Shown: one piece after another, positions 8,240 to 17,476 of the stretch | How the letters are laid out: the number at the start of each line of letters is the position of its first letter | How positions within the stretch are numbered: position 1 is the first letter of the stretch | Assembly: GCF_030867145.1 (NCBI RefSeq) | Contig: NC_134439.1 | Span: forward strand, 6,857,379-6,921,378 | DNA from: Opisthocomus hoazin | Taxonomy: Eukaryota; Chordata; Aves; Opisthocomiformes; Opisthocomidae | Length of the DNA stretch: 64,000 bases | Direction: 5' to 3' | Notes under the pieces: model-generated | Seen by the model: only the letters and a program-made list of their open reading frames with translations | Database searches by the model: none | Told to the model about the DNA's origin: nothing | Made by a program: the position numbers and the translations under genes

Positions 8240-9200
8240 GCCGCCACCCACCCCGCTTCCATTGCCAGCAACATCGTTACCATTGCCACCTGCTACACTC
8301 TCACCCAGCCGCTTATGTAATCCTGTGCTGCCACCTGCTGGAGAGACGCATCCAGGACAGCGATGGAGAGGAGTTTTTCGAGACGCGCTGGTGGAGGGAC
8401 AATTCATCACGTTTGTTGCAGCGTATCCAGTGGTGACGGAGGTGGGCGGGGAATCGAAATGGGAAGCATTTGATTGGAAGTTATTGGAGAAAGTTAAGAC
8501 TTCAGTAATGCAGAATGGGTTAAGATCGCCAGTAACCCAACAAATGCTAAAGTATATTTTTACTGCTGATCGGTTACTTCCTATGGACATTTTACAAATT
8601 TCTGAAATTATGCTAACTCCTTCACAACAACTTTTATTCCACAGGGCGTGGTCACAACTGTGTGATCAAGAGGCTGCACGGCCTCGGGATCAAAATGATC
8701 CACGATATGGTATTCAATCACAAATGCTTACCGGACAGGGTCCTTTTGCAGATGCACAGATGCAATTAGGATTTATACCGCAGGTGATACTGCTGTCGCA
8801 GCAACTCGCGTTACAAGCAATTCTTTCAGTGCAGGTGTCGGGTCAGCCTACTGCTTTTGCACATATTAAGCAGGGACAAAATGAGCAGTTTACGCAGTTT
8901 GTTGATCAACTTTACAAAGCTATCGAGATGCACCCAGACCTAACAAGGGACATGAAGACCAAAATGTTCCAGTTACTAGCTTTTGACAATGCCAATGAGA
9001 GGAGCAAACAAATACTAGGCTCGTTGCCACGATCTGCACAAGTAGCGGACATGGTTGAGTTGATGAAACGAACCCAACAGACCAAGTACGCTGCGTGTGT
9101 GGCTGCCGCGGTACAAGGGGCTATCGCACCATTGTTACATAAAAATCGGGAAAGGAGAAAATTAGAAAAATGGTGTTTTAGACGTGGGAAAGTGGGATAG
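8175..9200 (+). pseudogene. gag: ERV-2 gag: capsid, open but truncated
   Basis: The 341-residue frame opens with a proline-rich stretch and then a capsid. EAFDWKLLEKVKTSVMQNGL and QQLLFHRAWSQLC are N-terminal-domain helices. The major homology region lies near residues 231-250 (IKQGQNEQFTQFVDQLYKAI), with the Gln, Gly, Glu and Phe positions kept. After RSAQVADMVELMKR the frame runs into a basic segment and stops. No zinc knuckle follows, because the deletion removes nucleocapsid. The capsid domain is free of stops, but upstream frameshifts separate it from matrix. Confidence 0.85.
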
Positions 9201-9420
9201 ACAGCCAGTTAATATTGTTTCTGATTCTTTGTATGTAGTAGGAGTAGTGTTGTGTTTAGAGCGTGCTATGCTCAAAGAAGTATCCAATAGACATTTGTAT
9301 AAAATGTTGTAGCAGTTGTTAGTTATGCTAAACAATAGAACAGTGCCATATTTTATAACCCATATTCGTAACCATTTGATGACAGGGGGCCTTGCAGAAG
9401 GAAACCGTCGTGCAGATCAT
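9201..9420 (+). pseudogene. pol: ERV-2 pol: RNase H C-terminal remnant
   Basis: Directly after the gag deletion point the plus strand encodes IVSDSLYVVGVV, an RNase H segment with the catalytic Asp (SDSxY). A stop at about 9310 follows and then YFITHIRNHLMTGGLAEGN, the last helix of RNase H with its conserved histidine and Gly-Asn. The jump from the gag capsid tail to RNase H shows directly that NC, protease and RT were lost in one deletion. Confidence 0.8.
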
Positions 9421-10245
9421 CTTGTTATGCCGACGTGGACAGGTCCACCCACGGATAGCTTCGCTCAGGTGTGCAACGCCCATGAATTTTTCCATCAATC
9501 CGCGAAGGTATTATCGAGACAGTTTTACATTCCCTTGCATGATGCTCAAGGAATTGTGAAGTCTTGTCCAGACTGCCAAAACATCAGTCCAGGTCTCGGA
9601 GTGGGAGTAAACCCCAAGGGACTACGATCCTTGCAGCTACGGCAAATGGATGTCACGCATGTACTGGAGTTTGGACGTCAAAAATACGTACATGTAGTGA
9701 TTGACACATTTTCCATGGCCATTTGGGCAACTGCGCAGTCCGGAGAAACCACGTGGCATGTAATAAAGCATCTATATGCTAGTTTTGCAGTGCTAGGGAT
9801 TCCCACAGAGATAAAAACAGACAATGGTCCAGCATACACCTCAACAAAATTTGCTCAGTTTTGTGTACTCTGGGGCATACACCATACCACAGGTATCCCA
9901 CATAATCCCACAGGACAAGCCATGGTAGAAAGAGCACACCACACATTGAAACAATTACTGCATAAACAAAAAAGGGGGGAGACTGAGAGTATGCCACAGG
10001 AACGACTGAACAAAGCATTGTATGTCTTGAATTTTTTGCGTTTGACAGGGGAAAGGAAAGAACCTCCAGCATTAATACATCACAGGGCGTTGATGGAAGG
10101 AGAACAGAAACAGGAAAAGGTGTTGGTTCAGTTTAAGAATTTGCAAACAGGAAAATGGGAAGGACCAGCTGAAGTGAAATTAACTGGTAGAGGTTATACG
10201 TGCTTGCTTACAGATAACGGAGTAAGATGGATTCCTGCTCGATGA
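9316..10245 (+). CDS. pol: ERV-2 integrase, open reading frame
   Basis: The 309-residue frame carries the RNase H tail (residues 1-36) and a nearly complete integrase. The zinc domain shows H56, H60, C84 and C87 (HEFFH ... CPDC). The catalytic triad is D112 (QMDVTH), D169 (KTDNGPAYTS) and E205 (MVERAH), with the D-35-E spacing. A C-terminal barrel-like segment ends WIPAR. The TGA at 10243-10245 looks premature: the same frame continues for 23 more codons to TAA at 10315. No in-frame partner exists upstream, so expression would need an internal start. The open state may be chance in a fairly young copy. Confidence 0.82.
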   Translation: MLVMLNNRTVPYFITHIRNHLMTGGLAEGNRRADHLVMPTWTGPPTDSFAQVCNAHEFFHQSAKVLSRQFYIPLHDAQGIVKSCPDCQNISPGLGVGVNPKGLRSLQLRQMDVTHVLEFGRQKYVHVVIDTFSMAIWATAQSGETTWHVIKHLYASFAVLGIPTEIKTDNGPAYTSTKFAQFCVLWGIHHTTGIPHNPTGQAMVERAHHTLKQLLHKQKRGETESMPQERLNKALYVLNFLRLTGERKEPPALIHHRALMEGEQKQEKVLVQFKNLQTGKWEGPAEVKLTGRGYTCLLTDNGVRWIPAR

Positions 10246-10316
10246 GTCCGTCTGTGGAAAGGTCCTGATAGAGATAACGATGACGCAGATATCCAGGCTT
10301 TGGAAAAGAAGGATTA

Positions 10317-10730
10317 ATGGACGCTGGTGTGGAAGCACATGCTGGAACAATTAAGTGTAACTATTGTAAGGCGTGTAACCCATGGGTTTTATGTAAGTGT
10401 TATGTCTGTGGAAAACAGTGGTGGTGTAGAGTAGCACGTGCACAATGCTGGTGTGATCAGTGCATGGAAAGGGAACTCGACACTGTTCGTGTGCTAATTG
10501 TTGCTGGACATGAAAACATAGACAGTGAAAAATATCACTCGGCTACAGCAGATTGGGTAAGATTAGTGTACGTAAGGGCAAGAACTATCCTGGTAGTTAA
10601 GCCTGAGTGCAGCAAAGATAACCCGGTACCTGCTATCTGGATGGTGCCAAAAACAGAATGGGAGAAAATGAAGAGACAGTGTCTACGACGGTTTGGAAAG
10701 AGACGAGGATGCCAGCAGCCATCGCGCTAG
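10317..10730 (+). CDS. Cysteine-rich 137-aa ORF between pol and env
   Basis: I do not recognise this protein. Its ATG overlaps the TAA that ends the extended pol frame (TAATG at 10315-10319), and its end overlaps env by 73 bases in another frame. Residues 14-49 hold ten cysteines (14, 17, 20, 26, 28, 31, 37, 44, 46, 49) with CxxC and CxC spacing and several Trp, which suggests metal binding. The C-terminus is basic (MKRQCLRRFGKRRGCQQPSR). There is no signal peptide or membrane segment. Position and composition recall small spliced regulatory proteins of complex retroviruses, but that is inference only. It could also be an ancestral env leader in another frame. Confidence 0.6.
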   Translation: MDAGVEAHAGTIKCNYCKACNPWVLCKCYVCGKQWWCRVARAQCWCDQCMERELDTVRVLIVAGHENIDSEKYHSATADWVRLVYVRARTILVVKPECSKDNPVPAIWMVPKTEWEKMKRQCLRRFGKRRGCQQPSR

Positions 10731-12157
10731 GGATAACCATATGCCTTTGCCTATTTGTTGAGAATGCAGGAGCCATGCATCGCATTGACGTGAGACACAA
10801 TATGTGGGTAACCTGGGCCAATCAAACAGGTCAGATGGATTTTTGCCTTTCTTTAGCTACTCCAGGAGATCCTTTTTGCACATGCCTGATTGGCTATCCT
10901 ATCACGAATGGGGACGAGTTCAAGGACTTTGTGAATGAGATTATGAACGATTTGAATGAGTTGTATAACAAAACCAGGCAAAGTAGGTCAGAGAAAGGTG
11001 AATGTACGTGGAGTAGTGATGTGCCAGTGATGCAGAGTGCTTTTTTACAGCAGTGGATTGTAACACATTTAAATCACTCTAGTTCACTTCCTCTGCAGGA
11101 GTTAGAGCTACTAGGTTCCATGGCACCCGCTCAATGGGCAAATGTGACTAACCAGCCAAATTGCAGCAATTTGCATCAGCAATCGCAGTGGTTGCCGTGG
11201 AATGGCACAGGAGTGATTGAGTTCGGAGATCCGTGGCTTCTTTGGTTACATAGCCAAGGTGAAAGGCAGTATACTATGGGTTATCAAAATGTAAGTGGGA
11301 ATTCAAGGCATTGGAATTTTTCGCTAAACACTATGAGAAAGTTTTCGGTTAACACCTCAGGGGGATTTCTGTTGCCATCAGGATATTTCCTCATCTGCGG
11401 AGATCGCGCGTGGGGAGGGATTCCTGTTCACCCGGTAGGAGGTCCGTGTTACATAGGAAAGCTAACATTGTTCACCCCACGTATCAGAGATTTCTTCAGC
11501 CTCAATAAAACTCATAGTAAGCGAAGTCTTAGACACTTTGATCCAGGGTGTGATGATAATGTACAGCTGGGATCTGTAGCTGGAACAGTAGCGTTATCCT
11601 TTTTCCTCCCTGGAGGCGCTGCCGCCAGGAATTGGAATATTCTTAAAAATTTAGCTTGTTGGAGCTTGAAGCAGTCTAATATCACTTCAGAGATTTTAAC
11701 GCAGTTATTAATGGATGTAGATAGCGTTCGCCATGCAGTCTTGCAAAATAGAGCGGCTATTGATTTCTTATTGCTTGCGCAAGGTCATGGGTGCCAAGAG
11801 TTTGAGGGGATGTGTTGCATGAATCTGTCTGATCACTCTCAAAGTATTCACCAACAGCTAGCTGTCTTGTGGGAAAGAACAGAGCTTATTACGTACAATT
11901 CATCACCGTTTGACAGTTGGCTGTCTTCTTGGGGTCTGTCGGGATGGATAAGGGAATTAGTTAAACAAGGTATTGTTATTTTGGTAGCAATTATTGTGTG
12001 TTTAGGAATTGTAGGTTGTGCTTTAAGCTGCATAAAGAAATTGATGCTTAAGGTCTTCAACCAGGCCTGGATTGCTCAAAACAAAGAAGGGGGATTTGTG
12101 GAGGATGAAGCATTAAAGGACTGGGGACAGGTGAGCAATCCAGCATTTTCTCTATGA
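10658..12157 (+). CDS. env: ERV-2 envelope glycoprotein, intact 499-aa ORF
   Basis: The frame is uninterrupted. A hydrophobic signal peptide spans about residues 19-39, so Met18 (RMPAAIALG) may be the functional start. The surface subunit has about ten N-glycosylation sequons. A basic cleavage site lies at 286-292 (HSKRSLR). The transmembrane subunit has an internal fusion loop between C298 and C334, a conserved immunosuppressive-like heptad (LQNRAAIDFLLL, 362-373), the CX6CC motif (C379, C386, C387) and a membrane anchor near 438-460. The internal, cysteine-bracketed fusion loop is typical of avian alpharetroviral envelopes. The last ~19 codons lie in the 3' LTR. It may be expressible from a spliced RNA. 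Confidence 0.9.
   Translation: MGENEETVSTTVWKETRMPAAIALGITICLCLFVENAGAMHRIDVRHNMWVTWANQTGQMDFCLSLATPGDPFCTCLIGYPITNGDEFKDFVNEIMNDLNELYNKTRQSRSEKGECTWSSDVPVMQSAFLQQWIVTHLNHSSSLPLQELELLGSMAPAQWANVTNQPNCSNLHQQSQWLPWNGTGVIEFGDPWLLWLHSQGERQYTMGYQNVSGNSRHWNFSLNTMRKFSVNTSGGFLLPSGYFLICGDRAWGGIPVHPVGGPCYIGKLTLFTPRIRDFFSLNKTHSKRSLRHFDPGCDDNVQLGSVAGTVALSFFLPGGAAARNWNILKNLACWSLKQSNITSEILTQLLMDVDSVRHAVLQNRAAIDFLLLAQGHGCQEFEGMCCMNLSDHSQSIHQQLAVLWERTELITYNSSPFDSWLSSWGLSGWIRELVKQGIVILVAIIVCLGIVGCALSCIKKLMLKVFNQAWIAQNKEGGFVEDEALKDWGQVSNPAFSL
12079..12096 (+). other. ERV-2 polypurine tract
   Basis: A purine run (AACAAAGAAGGGGGA followed by TTT) immediately precedes the 3' LTR and is the expected primer for plus-strand DNA synthesis. 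It also encodes env residues near NKEGGF. Confidence 0.75.
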
Positions 12158-12499
12158 GGCCATGAAGCCTTAGCATAAGTCCACAGAGCCTTAGCATAAG
12201 GCCGCAAGGGCATCTAGAGGACAAACGGTGGTATAAACAAGGAAATGAATGCAAAGAAAAATAAGTCCAGGATACTGAAGTGGAACCTGCCACCTGCAAG
12301 AAAGCCACGAGCACAGCACGTGAACGAGTAATGCACACCAATCATAATCGGGTTGCTATGTGACTTAATTTGATTATTGCCAATGGGAGATCGCCGCGTA
12401 TGTAATGGGGAATATAAATGTGAGCTATCTGGGACTAATAAACGGCTTGTACCTGATCACATCGATCGTCGTGTCGAATCCGGTTCATCCTCCGCGACA
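12097..12499 (+). mobile_element. ERV-2 3' LTR
   Basis: It starts TGTGGAGGATG and ends CGCGACA, the same as the 5' copy. The env stop codon TGA lies about 60 bases inside. One of the two ~21-base repeats is altered (AAGTCC for AAGGCC). TATAAA and AATAAA are retained. Sequence following it is AT-rich host DNA leading into an olfactory receptor pseudogene. Confidence 0.92.
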
Positions 12500-12644
12500 A
12501 TATCGTATTTTCCTTGCAACATCTGGGTTTTTCCCTTTGCTCAATAGAATGGATACAAAGTCTTCACAGAAGCACAGTATACATCCACATCTGATACCTG
12601 TATTTAACCCAAGAATCCTACTCTCTGTATTTTCAGTTGCACAT

Positions 12645-13594
12645 TTACCTTGTCCTCACCTTCCTCATAATTGTTCTTAAAATCCTTTTCACATCCTTAT
12701 TTCTCAAGCTGTAAATAACGGGATTTAACATGGGAGTTATGGTTGTGTACACTAAAGCCAGCACTTTTTTAGCATCTTGTGGTAGCTGAACTTGGCTCTT
12801 AGGTAAATCAGGCTGCCACTCCCACAGTACAGCATCACTCCTAGGAGGTGGGCTGAACAGGTGCAGAAGGTCTTGTATTTCCCCCTTGCAGAGGGCATGG
12901 TCAAAATCCTGGAGATACTAAAGATGTAGGACAGAAGGATGAGAGAAAATGGGGTGAAAATGACCAATATTGTGGTTATTGTGGTCTGAATTTCATACAG
13001 CGATGTTTCAGTACATAGAAGTCTAATAAGTGGTGAGATATCACAGAAGAAATTGTTAATTTTGTTAGGCACACAAAATGCCAGTGTGAACACCCAAGCA
13101 GTTTGGACCACCGGCACAACATTACCAATAAGGAAAGGCAGCAGAACTAGGGAAAAACAAACTCTTCTGTTCCTCATAAATGTGTATCTCAGGGGGCTGC
13201 AAATGGCCGCGTAACAGTTGTAGGCCATGGCAACAAGAAGACAGGATACAGCAGCTGTTAGAAAAATCAGGAAATACAACTGGGCAGCACAACCGATGTA
13301 GGAAATACTCTTGTCCTGTGACAGAAAATTCACTAACAGCTTGCGTACAACAACTGAAGTAGTACAAATATCCATGAAGGAGAGGACCCTGAGAAAAAAG
13401 TACATGGGGGTATAAAAGGATGGGTGAACTGTGACAACGATGATAAGGCTGTTCCCAATGATAGTAATAGTGTAAATCAGGGGGAGCATGAAGAAAAACC
13501 AGAACTGCAGCTCAGTATGTCTGAAGAGGCCCAGGAGAATGAACACGGTCGCTGTGATGCAGTTGCTTCTACCAGCTTTTACTGTACAATTCAT
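12645..13594 (-). pseudogene. Olfactory receptor (OR10-like), one frameshift
   Basis: A seven-helix odorant receptor reads from Met at 13594 (MNCTVKAGRSN) through TM1 (GNSLIIVV), the PMYFFL motif and [10 protein letters not shown]. At an A-run near 12764-12772 the frame shifts. TM7, with [15 protein letters not shown], and a natural stop at 12645 are in the next frame. The TM3 motif reads MAYNCYAAI in place of MAYDRY, so both the Asp and Arg of the G-protein-coupling motif are lost. Both changes point to a pseudogene, although the homopolymer shift alone could be a sequencing error. Family assignment is from motif resemblance. Confidence 0.85.
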
Positions 13595-13681
13595 CTGGAA
13601 AGATTTCGAAATGACAGAAAGTAGGAACAAAATCGTGATTGCTCCAAGAAACAAAGTCATAAACTTTATAGAATTTTTCAC

Positions 13682-16600
13682 ATTTTCTGCTTCAGTACTG
13701 TACCTAGTATTTGAAACTCCGTAAAGTACAGCAATTTCAGAAGGCTAAACCTATGAGAGATGAATTCTACCTCTGATGTAGAAGTTATGGACAGCTGAAA
13801 ACTACTTAATATTACCTGTGGAGTGAAGGTCTGAGTTTAGTGTATTTAAGTTCAGATACTTGACTCCTGAGAGATCAGAGAGATGAAAAAAGTGGTAGAT
13901 AGTGGAAGATAGAAATCTTCAATTTTTACATATATCTGAATTCCTGAAGTGTTTCACTGAAACCAACAGATGGAGAAAGATATTACCCCAAATTAGTTTC
14001 AAAAGGAAGTCTCAAAGTTTGTGCCCATCCCCCAAACAGCAAGAAAAGAAAACACAAAATAAATAACATTCCAGCCAAAAAGATACAGTCAAAAACAGAA
14101 TAGGAATTATCATTTATCAGTAAAAGAAAAGGGTAGCATTTTGATAAAACGTGCAAAACATAGACAATGAAATGTACTGCAGTAAAAATCGGCGGTTAAG
14201 TACGAGAAAACACAAAGTATATAAAAAAAAGAGAGAAAAGAACAGAGCAGAGCAGAGAAAATTATTTCTTCTGTCTTCTGCCACTATCAATGAAAAAAGA
14301 TTTTTAAATGTTTAATGCAATTTCTCCTTCTTCTGTAATAAGTTTTCCAAATACCTTTTTTATTTTTTTCCTCATCTTTCCAACATCTTTGAAATGACTG
14401 TCAGAATCTATATTGACTTCAGTCATACAGCAAATCTAAGGGATGTAAGTCGTGAAGTGGATTAACATAAATGAGTTAAGATGTCTGCAGTGTAGAGATC
14501 TACACAAGAGCCAAATGTCATAGGCTACCTTAATAAGTAAACTTACCTGTTTTTGGTGAGAGATGGCACAGAGAGAATGAGAAGCCAAGCAGGTTAGCAT
14601 AGTGGGGTTTTAATGCATCCTCTCCATTTTGCAGGAGCAGGAAACGGCCGTCCTGGCGAGAGGTTGGGCAGGATAGCGTGGTAGGTCCTGCCACGCTCTC
14701 TATTTTATGTCGGTACAAAGACACGGGATTTTCCTGAAGAGATGGTTGTGGATCCCTGTGATTCTGGGATACAAGTTATGCTGTACATGGCATTGATATC
14801 ATACTCACATGTGATTTATAGTATATGTACTATGATATCGTCTCTGGAGGTATTTTTGTGACTAGACATGTCCAATGACATTTAAGATGACAGTGCATGC
14901 CTATCTAGAAAATAAAATCTGCATTCCAAGTATTTATGGTAGACACATCTACAGAGAAGTCTATGTTTATGTTTCTTAAACATGAACCAATTCCTGCATC
15001 TTTAATGTTTAGATATGTAAACTGAAGGAGATTTTTTTTAAAGAAAAAGATGTCATTCTCAGAATGTCTCTTTTCAATCAAAATGAAGCTGCAGAATTCC
15101 CAAACATTTCAGCAAATACAATTCCTACCTAGACTTATCTTCCTAATATGTTTGAGAGAAAGAACATTTGTTTTTCTGTACAAGATATAGTTTCTGTTAT
15201 GGTCTTTATTCCCCTGATCTTATTTCAGACTCTGTTTCTACTATGTATAATTATACATATAAGTTAACATCTGGAGGTAATTATTTGAGTTAATTAGAGA
15301 TAATAAGGTTCTTCTGTCCCTTCATTTCTTTAATTGGCAGAGGACTTCATTAGCTTGGGCCTTTTTGTATAAGGGAAGCTCTCCTAGAAAAAGGCACCGA
15401 GTCCTTTAAAGGACAATCTTTCAGGTAAGTTAGAAAAAATACATCTGATCCATTGCTCGTTTCAAGAGTTTAAAGGCCACATGCATACCTGGAAATCCTG
15501 AATTGGTAAGTAAGACTTAAAGCTTGCTTACAGTAACAGATGAATAAATCAGGAAATCACATATCTGTTACGGTATAAATTATAGGGCTGAATGCTTCAA
15601 AAAGCAATTCTTATTGATAATTGCATCCCATACATTTTCATCATGTAAACTTCTAGGTGTATAATGAGGGAATACACCTGCAAGTCAAGAATAATAACAA
15701 AACGCATCAAGTCTTTCCATTATGTTTTTCCTCTTAATAAAAAAGAGGTTTTTTGCCTTGCTATTCCTTGCCTTGATTTTGATATTCTGAAAGTGTGCCT
15801 TATAAAGACATCAATACCCAGTGTGTTTTGTAAATACAGAAATACCCACTGATGTGTAAAATGTCGGTGTCTATTCTTTTTGACAAATGACATTTCTAAC
15901 TGGAGATGTACAGTTCTTTTTATTAACTTCATTAGGAAGACCTAAGTAGTAAATACAGGATGTGAGGGTAGAAGCCTGGTGATCTATTGTGCCATTTTTA
16001 CTCTTCACTGAGTTTCAGACAGTCGCTACTATTCTCTATGGGGGATAATATTTTGCCCAGGATCTCCTTTGCATCATGTAACTTGCCCAGGACTTGTTCT
16101 ATGGAAACAATTTTTTTTCATTTTTGATGGACAAAAGGTATCGAAAAACTATCTTGCTTGCCATTTCCTGAAAGTCTTCTGTTTTCATATTTGGAGAAAG
16201 AAACTGCCAAAGTTTTGTTCCTTGTCTCCAGTCATATTTGTCATCCCTTAATTAGTCAAAGGACCACACATATTCAGGTAGGTGATGAAAGAAAATAGTT
16301 AAAAAGTATGTTACTGTTCTGAATAGATCAATGTATCTTTTGAACAGGCATGTTTTACTCTCATGCATACACAAACATGCGTATACTAATAAGCCCTAAA
16401 TTCTAAAAGTAAGTAGACTGGAATGAAGTAAGTTTATGTGTTCATTATTTGCTCTCATTTCCTTTCAAAACAGTAAGAATAAACCTCACCTCCTCCGTTT
16501 TAAATCATTTATGGTACAGAAAACAACTTCAAGGTCAGTCAAGGATCACTAAAATGTCGATGAAGAGAAAGAGGCATTTCTAGAGTGCAAATATGTGATG

Positions 16601-17476
16601 TGTTTTGGAAGGACGTGTATCTATAGACAATGTTACGGTCTAGGCTACCAGTACTCAATTAATGCCTTAAGCAGACATGCATTAATTATAAAAGGATCTA
16701 GAGCAAAACATTCAATAGTAATATGCAATATCTACTTGAAGATATTTTAGTTAAACCCATGACTAGACATATGTCTAAATACGAGCTAAGTGCAAACTGA
16801 AAATAAGAAGGAATTATTCTTCTCTTTTTAAGACAGACATTTAATGCCCACTGGAGGAGCCAGTCTTTAGATCCACTAAAAATTTCTTGCTTAAACATAA
16901 GCTTCTAAAATGTGTAGCTAAGAGAATGGCAATCTCCATAGCAGTCTCTTCCGATAAACCTCACTGCTGTCACTGAAAAATAGAGGTGGATAATTTCCAA
17001 TAGGAAATGAAGAAAGTCCAACATTTTCAAAACTGCATGTTCAATTAGTATTACATCTATGTTTTTAGCCTTTTTTATCTATGTACTGGCTGAATATTTG
17101 TGGTTCTGTTTTCAGCAATGTGAATGTCAGCAGCCAGAGTCCCTGTGTTCTTCCGTATTTCATCCTATCAGGAAAATAGTGTGCATTACAGAGGCCTTCT
17201 GGAGATTTTTTTTTTGTGAAATTTTGGTTCATTTTTCCAGTGTTGCTATTGAAAGCACCTAAGAAGTCATTGGATACAAAGACATGTGTCTCTCTCACTT
17301 TCTTTCTTTCTTGTAAGAAATGCTGGTTCTACTTTGTAAAAAGTTTCTGCAGGAAAGAGTTAAAAAAAAAAAAAAAGAAAAATTTTCTTCACAGAAAATT
17401 GCTTTTGTGGAGCTCTTACATTTGCTTTTCTTCTGCTTTGACTCCCGCAGGGACAGCTGTGTGCGCCTAATATGGA
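13682..17476. other. AT-rich intergenic DNA
   Basis: No gene or confident repeat is seen. A slightly GC-richer patch at 14530-14760 contains only a short frame without family features. Homopolymer A/T runs occur, including an A-run at about 17361-17376 shortly before the OR gene. Confidence 0.5.

Larger units (their letters stand above)
6784..12499 (+). mobile_element. Second provirus: beta-like gag-pol with alpha-like env (ERV-2)
   Basis: Two LTRs of about 404 and 403 bp flank a primer site, broken gag, the end of pol, an unassigned cysteine-rich frame and an open env. Hand alignment of the LTRs gives about 15 substitutions and one 1-base indel, near 4%. NC, protease and almost all of RT are deleted between about 9180 and 9215. 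The six bases on the left (cccccc) and right (atatcg) do not match, so no target-site duplication is visible. Flanking base composition differs strongly on the two sides. Confidence 0.9.

Noticed and set aside
9779-10072. Minus frame of 97 codons opposite integrase
   Set aside because: A shadow frame of the strongly supported plus-strand integrase.
12500-12560. Target-site duplication of ERV-2
   Set aside because: Four- to six-base words right of 12499 (atat, atatcg) do not occur immediately left of 6784, which is a C-run.
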